DNA of 64,000 nt, from positions 34,494,450 through 34,558,449 of the forward strand of contig OU744728.1 of NCBI GenBank assembly GCA_916613615.1. The letters run 5' to 3'. The translations under genes were made by a program, and so were the position numbers. Numbering within the stretch: position 1 is the first letter of the stretch; each line of letters begins with the position of its first letter. Source of the DNA: Steromphala cineraria. Its lineage: Eukaryota > Mollusca > Gastropoda > Trochida > Trochidae. Shown here one piece after another: positions 47,640 through 58,176 of this stretch. The notes beneath the pieces are model-generated. The model worked only from the letters and a program-made list of their open reading frames with translations. It searched no databases and had not been told where the DNA came from.

Positions 47640-48190
47640 TTGTCCAAGGAGACCCTAATGATGTGTACTGGTGTGGATGTGTACTGTAATGGACGTGTAC
47701 TTCAATGGATGTGTACTGGTGTTGATGTGTACTGGTGTGTAGGTGTACTTCAATGGGTGTGTACTGGTGCGGACGTGTACTGATGTGAATATGTACTGTT
47801 GTACATGTGTACTGGCGTGAATATGTACTGATTTGGACGTCTTCTGGCGTAGATGTGTACTAATCTTGTCGTGTACTAATGCGGAGGTGCACTTGCCTGA
47901 ATATGTACTGGTTGTAATGTGTACTTTTGTGAACGTATACTGATGCCGACGTTTACTGATGTGGATGTGTACTTGGGTGTATGTGTACTGGCGTAGATGT
48001 GTACTAATCTGGACGTGTACTTATGTGGAGGTGCACTTGCGTGAATGTGTACTGGTTGTAATGTGTACTTTTGATGACGTGTACTGATGTGGATGTGTAA
48101 TGATGTGCATGTGTACTTGGGTGTATGTGTACTGACGTAGATGTGTACTGATCTGGACGTGTACGGGTGTGTACGTGTACTGGTTTTTGA
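47640..48190 (+). repeat. Degenerate GTGTACTGG tandem repeat
   Basis: Loose units of about 15-18 bp of the form GATGTGTACTGGTGTG, with heavy drift. It shares the GTGTACTG core with the arrays to its left. Confidence 0.8.
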
Positions 48191-48449
48191 ATGGAGACCC
48201 TGAACTAGATGCGATCACAGCGTCGATAAATAAAATACGCATCAATATTCATGAGTGTTTTATTCATTATCAAACACATAGAATAAACATAAATAATCGT
48301 TGAGAATGCCACTGAATAGCAATATATGAGCAGAGTTATGAACAAATATGATTAACAATAGAAAGGACTTGAGAAGAACATCTTGTATTGAAGAAGACAT
48401 GGAAACAGAATACTTGACGTCATGTATAGATATATATTTTGGTACAGAA

Positions 48450-48955
48450 AAAAATAGAGCCATTGGCTCTGTAGCTCATCAGGCTTCATATCAATTATGC
48501 TTTAGGGTGTGGCAAATGAGGTTCCCCCCTTAGAAGGGGCCACAGGGTCACAACAGGTACAATCCATCTAACTCAGGAGTCAAGGCATCAGCTGTCTTTG
48601 CTTTAAGCTTCTAGAGAAAAGAGATACGAAAATAGGTTTTATTACATTTATTAATCCTCACTAGTCAAGGAGTCTGTACACAAAGTTTCAGCTTTCTAGG
48701 CCTTGTGGTTCTGGAGAAGAAGATGAAAATAGGTTTTAAGGGTGTAGCCCCTGTGGCCCTTATTAGGGGCCACAGGGCCACATTAGCTATAGATTATAAT
48801 CCCCAATAGTCAAGGAGCAAGTACACAAAGTTTCAACTTTCTAGGCCTTATGCTGGAGAAGAAGTCGAAAATGAAAAAAGATTACGGATGGACGGACGGA
48901 CCCCGGACACCATGCCATACCATAAGCCCATCGGGCCTTACAGGCCAGATAAGCT
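48450..48955 (-). repeat. AGCTCATC-ended dispersed repeat, apparently full-length inverted copy
   Basis: Starts GAGCCATTGGCTCTGTAGCTC and ends GGGCCTTACAGGCCAGATAA then GCTAAAAA, so both family ends are present. It contains the CACTAGTCAAGGAGTCTGTA block twice and the GGACGGACCCCGGACACCAT segment. Confidence 0.75.
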
Positions 48956-50061
48956 AAAAATACAAAACATCATGTTTTAAACACGTGAAAATGTGAAAAT
49001 GATTATTCATTTTGAAAAACATAACAACATATAATGTCCCATTCAGGAATCTAAACAAATCGAATAGAAGAGAAACAAAATAGTTTGCGTTGTAAATGAA
49101 TCCATCTCTACAAACACATGATTTACAATAATAAAGCATTTTCATCATGATAAATATAGAATCATTATTAAACGTCATTGATTGCTGTGCAAGAATATCT
49201 GGATGCTGGAGAAGGGAAATGAGACCTGGATAAGTCATAACCCTGAGATAGTATGATGGAGATGTGTAAGGCAGAGAAACGTTTCACATGATTGTATACA
49301 TGATTAATGGTATTATAATCATTTTCTCATAGATGAACGCTGTTCAAACACTTTTCTAAAAAAAGGTTCAGTTTTGATACCCGAAGAGATTGCGGAAGGA
49401 AATTTCTGTAACATTCTCACTTGAAAAAAATGAAGTTGATTTAACAAATGGCATTCGCGAAGTTGATAAATCCGTCTCAATCATTTTGTTTGCTAAATAC
49501 AACCAAAGGCCAATGAATGTGACCATCCCTTTCTCGTGCACGGATTTACGTAAAAGAGTAAATTTTCTTATTTATGTAAATATATTCGTAGTATGTAAAC
49601 GTGTCATGAGAACGCAGTTACATACATGAGTATTTTTGCACCAGAAGCAAATTAAAATTAAAATCTAAATTCACATATATGTATTTGTACACACTATGTA
49701 AATAGTGTCATGAGAACAGGAGTTATTTTTCTCCTGTATGCAAAAGAATAATATCTGTGAAAATAAGGGTCATTCATTGATTTCCGTATATAAAGAGTTA
49801 AACCACTATGTCTGAAACTAAATTTGTATGTGTGGTTGTGATGACTTGTACTTGCAATTTCCTTGTGATCAATAACTATTTGTATTAAACGTTGTTATGT
49901 TCATGACTACATCCTTCGGTTGCTCTTGTTAATTAGGTATGGATAGTCAGTATCTATGGAAACATAAGTATTATGAAAACAATCAATCTAAAATATCAAA
50001 ATGTATCATTCTGCATTTCAATTTTGATCGAGAAAGAACTCAGTAGTATTTAGTCGGAATA
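48956..50061. other. Intergenic sequence without recognised features
   Basis: AT-rich, short frames only. Confidence 0.5.
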
Positions 50062-51639
50062 TACATCATAGGCGTAGGAACAGGGGGGGCACAGGGGGGC
50101 CCGGCCCCCCCACTTCCGAACCTGGGGGGGCCCTGCCCCCCCCACAATTCAAGAATTTGTTTTATAGAAAAAGTCACTTTAACTCTGTATTTTAGGGGGA
50201 AGGAAAAATGAGATGAACGGGCCCCCCCACCCTGAACAGTAAGATTTTCGGTTGACAATTATTTTAAAGAAAAGGGGGGAGGGGGTATGGGAGAGGGAGA
50301 GCGACGGGATTTGGATTGGGATGGGAGAAAAAGGGAATCCCCTTCCCCAACATTTTATCCTTTATAGGGATCTACCCTGTAATTAGAATTGTAAATGGGA
50401 AAGGGTTCAGATTTTTTTTACCTCGAAAATGCGAGGATATTTAGATATTACCCCAACCTTCCCAGGGGGTGGGGCTTAAAAGCTCAGGGGTCAGAGAAAG
50501 TAGAAGGGTCTACCCTATCACCACTGAAACGGACATATGGGCAGGAATGTCCCTTTAATACTTTAAACACTTTTCCTAAAAAACATTTGATCTTAAACAT
50601 CATTGAAAGATGTGTGTTTCATCTTTGTAAGAAAGAGACTTTGAACTATATATGGCAAATAACAAAATGCATCGGTTTGTCTGCGTGCCTGTCAGTTTGC
50701 CTGTATTTAATATGTCTGATATAATGTGAAACATAAATTTGAAACATACATGCACGTGAATTACCCCCATGAATTAGGGTTTTTTAATCGTTTTAAAGGA
50801 ATTATTTGTTCTTCCTTTTAATTACACATTCATAGATAATTTATCTTGCAAAAGTTTTAACTACCTGCTGATGTGAATAAGTGAGATCTTTTCACTGGGG
50901 CCACGCCCTTAAAATCTAAATTTATTTCCATATTATTTAAAAGGCATAAAACACTGATTTGTTGTATACAGACTACTTTAAAAAATATGATTAGAATTTG
51001 TGGTGAATTTGTTGCCCCTAATAAGGACAATGCCCTTCGGAGCTTTAAAGCTTTATTATATCCATTTTCAGAACAAAATGCGATCCTTTGAAGTGAATTC
51101 CAATTTGCAAGAAACATTATTTTCAAAGATATTGTGACCCTGTTGTCTTTAACCTATAAAGGCTAGAAAATAGCTGCAAAAAGCCAGATGAGGTACAGAG
51201 CTAAGGCTATACTTTTCTATTCTTACCTGGAAGACGTATTTGACCATTTTAGCTTTTTGTTTCACGTTCATCATTCACGTTTTTAAGTGTGATATTTAGG
51301 CCAAATTTAAAAACTCAAAACCATTAATATGATGAGAACAAAGACTATGTAACAAAGTTCCCCCTTAAGCATTCCTTATAACGTTTACTCATAGTAATTT
51401 TGATCTTTTCACGTGACTGAAAATATCTGAGTATATCAAAGCTGTTATGAATATTTAAGCTATTAAAACATTTTTGACCTATTCACAGAGTTAAATTGAC
51501 ATTTGAGCTTATTTAAGTTTCTTAGACCAAAGGAGTTAATGAAAAACAAGAAGAAATGATGGAGATAAACTTACAGAATTTGGAGAATGCTTCCTATTTA
51601 TTTCAAGGTTATAAGGTCAATTATTATTATATTATCGAT

Positions 51640-52190
51640 ACCAACAACAAAATTATCATTATCCTCAGTTATCATTAATCACTCTATGAGTCATAAATCA
51701 TCCATGAATTACTTCCATCATGAAATCCATCAATCATCCATCTACGACTATGAGTCATAAATCATTAATTCATCAAGCATTAATCAGCAATTTTCAATCA
51801 TTCGTTATCAATTCATGATCAATCAAACAATTACCAATTATCAAACACTAAAACAATCACCAATTATCAAACACTAAAACAATCATTATGTTCTATAATC
51901 AACCATCCAACACTTAAAGATTATCATTTATCAATCTTTCAACACTTAAACGAACGGGCCCGTAACAATCATTCACCAATCATCAATCAATAACCTATCA
52001 ATCATAAATCAATTATTCATCAATCATTGTAAATAATTCAACACTAAAACCATCAATCATTCAACACTAAAACCATCAATCATTCAACACTTAAAAACAT
52101 CAATCGTTCAACATTAAAATCATCAATCCATCAATCATTCAACATTAAATCATCAATCATTCAACACTTAAATAATCTTTTATCCATAAA
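51640..52190 (+). repeat. Degenerate ATCAATCATTCAACACTAAA repeat
   Basis: Loose tandem units built on CATCAATCATTCAACACT and AAAACCATCAATCATT, inside the 2.4-kb element. Very low in G. Confidence 0.75.
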
Positions 52191-52229
52191 ATTCACATAT
52201 CATTAAACCAAATTTGGGTCCCCACACAG

Positions 52230-52480
52230 GAATCCATATAAATCATTTTCATTTTTATATCTTTTGGAAAGGCAACCCCGCTCTCACAAAAAAAGTTTGG
52301 GCCCCCCCAACTCAGCAATCCATATATATCATAGTTTGATATTCCCCCCCCCCCCCCCTGCTCTCACAAAAAGAAAATTTGGGCCCCCCAACTCAACAAT
52401 CCATTTATATCATTGTTTGATTTCCTTGAGAGGCCACCCCCCGCTCCCACAAAAAAAATTTGGGCCCCCCCACCCCTCAA
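52230..52480 (+). repeat. Threefold repeat with poly-C blocks
   Basis: Three units contain CTCACAAAAA, TTTGGGCCCCCC and AACTCA-CAATCCAT-TATATCAT. They sit at the right end of the 2.4-kb element. Confidence 0.7.
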
Positions 52481-52503
52481 ACCGTTCCTACGCCACTGTA
52501 CAT

Positions 52504-54364
52504 GTAGGTAGACATACACTCAAACAACGAAACTCGATACCCTCCTTCACTTTATGACGATACAATATAATGACAATTTGTATAATAAATATTTCTATGA
52601 TGATATGAACATTTACTTCAGACATTGGTAAATGTTTTTTAAATACTCATTCTATATAGGTAGTCATGTCACTCCTCGACGTCACCTTCATTTTCCTCCT
52701 CCAATCCACATGGGGTGCTTTCTTCTTCCTCCGGGAGCTCTTCTGGATTATTTCTCCTTACTTCTTGTGGAACAGTTCATAATTTCATCACACCTGACCA
52801 ATGTTACCTCTTTATGTCCAAAGGCAAAACAATAAATGGTACCAGCACTTTTGGGAAATCCCCTTTAAGTCATATTAATCACTCGAATGTTCTAAAAGCT
52901 GCTACTCTCGGAATGTAACATACATTCTCAGTAGTGCGACAATATCTGCGGTACAATCGTCGAAGACAGTAGTACCAACGAGTGTGTACCAACTCTAAAC
53001 GAGATTCCCACCGTGCCATATCTGCAGCTGATCATATTCAGATAACTGATGTGTCACTCTTATTCCTATAGCATTCAAATATCGCCTTGCTGATTTTCCA
53101 TGTACTGATCATCTTTAAATTATTCTATGACCAAGTAACACCACCAAACCCTTGTCCTCTCTTTGACCGGACTCTATGCTAGAACCAAACTCAGGACAAG
53201 ACCTGTACTTCTTAAACAGGAATATCCGAACGTCTTGATTAGTATCACGAAATCTGGCACTAGAATCAATCATGTTTACCTTTTCGTTCAAATTTACATG
53301 GCATGGATGAATGTATCTAACAAATGCAACATATTGCTTGATAACATACATTCATATTTACATAGTGTGCAAAATTTACTCATATGAATAAATTCGTGCA
53401 TGAGAAAAGGGCCTTAAATGCAAAAACGTTTTACACATCCTGTCTGTCCGTTTCGACACCTTTTTAATTCGATTAGATAAAATAGTAAAGAAAACCTCTT
53501 TGCATGTTTAAAGACGTCGTATCTGAACAAGTAGAATTCAACGAAGGTGCATTGTGTCAAACTTAACGTAAAGTTGTAACTGTGTAACAAAAACAATCAA
53601 ATCGACCATTAGAACAGTCTGTGTCTGTTTGAACAGATAAAAAGTTAACTTGTCTATGTCAAAAATTCATTTATCATAGAATTAACATGTTATGCAAATT
53701 CAAAGACATAACAGCGAAATTTAGGTGCTCCTCTAACTGCCTTAAATATATGAAATATCTCATCTTGTAAAACTAGTTTCCACTGAGTCCCAGTTGGTGC
53801 ATCTTTCAAAATGCAACGTTGTTCGTTTCATCACTATCCTAAAAACCAACATTGTCGTTCACGGCTGTCAGACAGAATACACACTAGTGTATGTCACCGT
53901 GACATGGAGACATGCACAGTTACCTGGATGCGGCATGTGTTACTGCAACAGTCACCTGTCTTCAGTATTCTGCTCAAACCTGCACAATAAGACGATGCCC
54001 TTCAAAGCAGTTTATTTAAACGTTACAAACAGTCCAACAATTGTAATGAATAATTTATTTTCATAACCACTGAATAACTATGTATTTCAACTGAACTATG
54101 ACAACCGAGTCAAGCTGCCATTAGCCATGGTGTGTCGGTGCACTTATATATTCGACAAGTAGTAATAAAAGATCAATTAAAACAGAAGTAGTAAAAGAAA
54201 TCTACAATTGTTATATTTAGGGTCATAGTTCCTGCAATAGTACACATACCTGGTGTTCGAATGGATATTTGATGTTGATGGCAAGAATTTGTACTGTCTT
54301 TTTCAAAAACATAACATTATAACAGGAAGCAGGGAGCAGACAAGAGAGTTGAGTCTGTCGCTGA
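52504..54364. other. Intergenic sequence and 3' flank of the ABHD gene
   Basis: No coding feature was recognised. Two minus-strand AATAAA signals at 54054-54059 and 54011-54016 lie about 300-350 bases past the ABHD stop and could end its transcript. Confidence 0.5.
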
Positions 54365-55543
54365 TTAAATGGTTGACCTGACAGCACCATGCGAGTTCAT
54401 AGCATATCCTTTGGTGGTGAACTCGAAGACGGCTTCTATGTAGTCCAGGGCCAATTTGTCAGCCCAGGATGATGGCGGGAAGCCCTCCAGGAAGCCACAG
54501 TGTCCACCTTTATCTGATGCCACCAGGAAAAAGTTGGGATAGTATTGAAAGAGTTCGTATGGAATATCACTTCGAGCATAGAATGGATCGTCTAAACTAT
54601 TGATGCACAACACTGGCACTGATATGTCATCCACGTCCCGGATGGGGTTATTGCGCTCCCAGAACTCGTCCATACTCTCGTATCCGTATATCTTACAATA
54701 CACTTCTTCTTCATAATCATGGAATGTCCAAGCTTTCAAAGCCTTTTTTATATTTAAAGCTCCAGATAGAGCTCTTGAATGTCTACATAGTGTTACTTTC
54801 AGAAAGAATAAAAATATGTAATCATAAATACTTTTCATATTTGTAGAGAAACGTTCTGACGCGTCATAGCAGGGAGATATACAAGCTCCGACCGCAATTA
54901 AAGCTGACGAGCCGAACTCTCCCAGATATGATATCAACAGCCCACAACCGGTCCCATACGCCACCGCCGCTAGTTTGCAGCGCGGGTATTTTAACCTTAT
55001 GTACTTCACTACTTGACGTAGGTCAGACGGGTCCCCCGAACTCTGAAGCTTAGCTGTTGTTAAAACACTTCCGCCATGACCTCGTCGATTAAACACAACA
55101 GCTTTAAAACCTTTTTTAGTGGCCGAGTAGCAAATTGACGCCACACCGAGTGCACTGCCTGTCATAGTTGGAATGATTAACATAATAGTCCTTTTCCTCT
55201 TTATCTTCGGGTGAACACTCACAACCCAGTCTAGAGCCACAACTCCTTTGTCTCTCATTTGCAAATACTCCCGGTCAAAATTGACATCCAGGGTCGGTAA
55301 AATTGCTCCAAGAACAGTCTGTACGTGCGCATTTCGGAACCAGAATGAGGGTGTGAAGAGTCTCTCCCGCAGACGACACCTACTGAGAAGATGGCGCGCG
55401 AGGGCTGACTCCCTGTAGTGCAGCTTGGGAAGGTACCCACGTGACTTGAGCACGTCCTGGATACACACGGCCAGGCTCAGCAGAAGGGAGCCCACGACCG
55501 CCATTGCAAATGGAACAGCCAGAATGGCGTATATCGTCAACAT
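54365..55543 (-). CDS. ABHD1/ABHD3-like alpha/beta hydrolase, catalytic serine missing
   Basis: A 392-residue single-exon frame, close to the usual length (about 400). Residues 3-28 form a hydrophobic membrane anchor. Family marks follow in order: WFRNAHVQTVLG (68-79), PTMTG (125-129), VFNRRGHGG (150-158), the nucleophile elbow at 195-199, NSLDDPFY (315-322) and GGHCGFLEG (346-354). Relatives hydrolyse phospholipids at membranes through a Ser-Asp-His triad. Here the elbow reads A-Y-G-T-G, so the serine position is Gly197; an Asp (318) and His348 remain. A loss of hydrolase activity is inferred. The start is supported by an in-frame TAA 33 bases upstream. The lack of coding introns, unlike the multi-exon vertebrate genes, suggests a retrocopy. 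Confidence 0.85.
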   Translation of the reverse strand: MLTIYAILAVPFAMAVVGSLLLSLAVCIQDVLKSRGYLPKLHYRESALARHLLSRCRLRERLFTPSFWFRNAHVQTVLGAILPTLDVNFDREYLQMRDKGVVALDWVVSVHPKIKRKRTIMLIIPTMTGSALGVASICYSATKKGFKAVVFNRRGHGGSVLTTAKLQSSGDPSDLRQVVKYIRLKYPRCKLAAVAYGTGCGLLISYLGEFGSSALIAVGACISPCYDASERFSTNMKSIYDYIFLFFLKVTLCRHSRALSGALNIKKALKAWTFHDYEEEVYCKIYGYESMDEFWERNNPIRDVDDISVPVLCINSLDDPFYARSDIPYELFQYYPNFFLVASDKGGHCGFLEGFPPSSWADKLALDYIEAVFEFTTKGYAMNSHGAVRSTI

Positions 55544-55623
55544 TGTTGTTAGGTGAAGGTCAAGGCTTCGGTGTTAACCACGGTCATCTTCTCGCTGTAG
55601 AATCCAACATGATCATCTGCAGG
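55544..55623 (-). other. 5' UTR part of the ABHD coding exon, with splice acceptor
   Basis: On the minus strand TTCTACTGTTTCAG ends at 55624, a good acceptor, followed by about 80 bases of leader with an in-frame TAA before the ATG. This implies a 5' UTR intron. Confidence 0.6.
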
Positions 55624-56316
55624 CTGAAACAGTAGAATAAAACATTGTACTCTGTATCCAAATGATAACTAAACCTTTGATTAAATGGTATGAATAAGTC
55701 CAACATGGAATGTCAGCATAGATACACACGGGATACCCAGAGTGGTGCAATTTCGATTATTGTGAGAGTGGAAGAACTGGACTAAAATAACAAGGACTTT
55801 TATGGAAAAATCTTGGAAAATAGTTATAAAACATATTCAACTTCATGCTCTATCGACGATTACCTTACCAATTTAAACTCTACTACTTCTAATGACAAAT
55901 GATGAAATGTAAGGGGATAATTAGCCCTCCAAAAGTTGAGAGCGATTGTTATATTGGTCGCATATAGCAATGCATCTGCTGATTTCGCGGACCCCTTATA
56001 GCAGTACTCGACATCTATAGTATCCTGTTGGGAAGGATATAAGTAATTGAGATCCTCGAGATAGGTTGGTCATCTGGGACTGAGGAGTAAGGAATATAGG
56101 TTTATGTTCATAAGTAAGATTGTTGTTTTCAGTAGCTGAACAATATTCTTGGATATCTAAAGTTTATATCATCATCATAAGTAATGAAAAGTACGCAAAT
56201 AAGGTATAATTCACAAGAGATGAACAATCGTTGATTATCGATTCGCTAAAACGAATATCAAGAGCTAAGATGTTACATTCCATCATATCAAGCAGTGGTT
56301 ATACTTTAATACATAC

Positions 56317-56400
56317 CTTCCGTTACTGACACCGCAGGCGGAAGTTTACGTGAGAGAATGTGGATATTGTGATAAAACCGGTGTTTAAGTATCTCCATCA
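56317..56400 (-). other. Possible noncoding first exon of the ABHD gene
   Basis: On the minus strand GTAACGGAAG is followed by GTATGT at 56316, a strong donor, 693 bases upstream of the acceptor at 55624. The 5' limit is unknown. Other donor-like sites further upstream (near 58760, 60615 and 63132) could mark alternative first exons. Confidence 0.35.
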
Positions 56401-58000
56401 ACGTCAACACAAAAGTCACAAAATGTGATTTCAACTGTTGCAAACTGAAATTGACTTCTTTCATAGCTGAATGTTGTAATGACAAAAAGGTCAGTTTCAG
56501 ATTATTATCAAATGTTTAGAAACTTCAATTGTCAAGATTAAATTATCTCATCTTCTGACAATGCATATGCAAATCAAATGAGGCATGTATGTCATAAACT
56601 GAAAATATGACTACCATCAGTTGTTGCGAGATACAACTTGAATCTCGGGGAAATGATTTCAGTCCTAATGTTTAAGTCTTGTTGCCTTGTAAGAGTACCC
56701 ATGTTGTCTCGTCTTGTTATACGCTCCCTGAAAGGTCAGGGCATCATAACGTGTGGTCTGTGCGTGAAATGCAATTACTGGTAGTGAGAACAAGTTAACT
56801 GTCTAAAGAGGACGTCAATAGTTGCACGTTTGTTCAGAATATATTACACGCAGTGGTGACACCAGAATATCAAAATACTACTTAGACTACTTACTACTAA
56901 AATACTAAAGTCTAAAATATGATAAAAGCTTCGATTTCATTAATAATCCACAAACTAACACCAACAGAATGTGAATGAAGAGCCGAGAGGGGAAGGGGAG
57001 TTCCTGTCCGCACTTCAAGTGGGTGATCTTTGTTCCAATTGTGTGCTAGTCTCGTAGTTTATTCCTCATCTTCTTTCACACCCTAACGAAGCAAACCTCA
57101 CCAACAGTCCCCCCCCCCCCCCCACCCCAAAAAAACCAACTTATGAAAGACTTCCATCAGGGTACACCACCAAGAGATTTGCTGATCACTGACCGCTCAC
57201 TCCCCCGACCTTATAGTGACGTCTTTGCACGATCGTGTTCGTAACACGACTTGATTATATCAATCAGGAACTACATAGATGTTATTCCATATGATAAGAT
57301 TTCAACTGATTCAGTTACTATATAGCATAGTTATTATTTTACAATATCAAGTTCTCATACTTATCATAGATTTTGTGAATAATACCCCCCAAAAATGCCT
57401 TCCTCAATAAAAGTAACGTGAATCCCACTCAGCTGTCGCCACCAATCGTCGCTACTTGCAACCATGAAATATGACACAATAAATTACTTCAATAGTAAAT
57501 AATACCAATACCAATCACGCGTGTCTCCTCTCAGCAATTATATATTCACATGAGCACTGTTACATGGGCCTCTCCAAGGACTATACTGACGTCAGCAGCC
57601 TGTTAGCTGATTATCAGTGCGGGAGGTGGGAACAATAGCCACATTTGTTGAACATCACTTCACTGGGTTTCAACTCTATAGTGAACTTCCAAACAGGCAG
57701 AGCATCACCTAATGTGTGGAAATAAGATAATGCCGAAAGGACAGAGATGAGTGAAAGTTTTATATAAACAGGCCAAAAATAAATGAATAAACTGTCATGA
57801 TTAACGTTCAAGAGTCAGGAATTACCTTTCGAATCACAAATCAAATCAAGAATAAAAACGAATCAAAGCTATAAAAGAGAAATCGAAACAGGTTTATGTC
57901 CTATGGCAGAGTGTATACTCATTGACACCCACTGTTAACTTTCATCTGGGTATGTCTTCACTTGTTCCTTGTTAAACAGCATGTGCATTGTCTTTATCGC
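56401..58000. other. Upstream sequence without recognised gene
   Basis: AT-rich, with a poly-C run near 57107-57124. No coding frame was supported. Confidence 0.45.
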
Positions 58001-58176
58001 GAGTTTGATCACAACCAATACATACAGTGTGTACAGCGTGCTACCAGATATCGTGCTCTCCTTGATGCTGATTCACCAGAGAAAGTCAGAGTTTGATCAC
58101 AACCAATACATACAGTGTGTACAGCGTGCTACCAGATATCGTGCTCTCCTTGATGGTGATTCACCAGAGAAAGTCA
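58001..58176 (+). repeat. 88-bp direct tandem duplication
   Basis: Copies begin at 58001 and 58089 with GAGTTTGATCACAACCAATA and differ at one base (GATGCTGATT or GATGGTGATT). One frame of the unit reads FDHNQYIQCVQRATRYRALL, which looks protein-like but was not recognised. The 88-bp period shifts the frame between copies. Confidence 0.85.

Larger units (their letters stand above)
50062..52503. mobile_element. 2.4-kb candidate DNA transposon remnant with GGCGTAGGAAC ends
   Basis: The left end CATAGGCGTAGGAAC (from 50067) and the right end GTTCCTACGCCACTG (to 52498) are inverted, and TACAT directly flanks both. Both ends carry G/C-rich runs (GGGGGGCCC-type). No transposase frame survives. The superfamily is unclear. 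The 5-bp flank could be a true duplication or chance. Confidence 0.6.
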
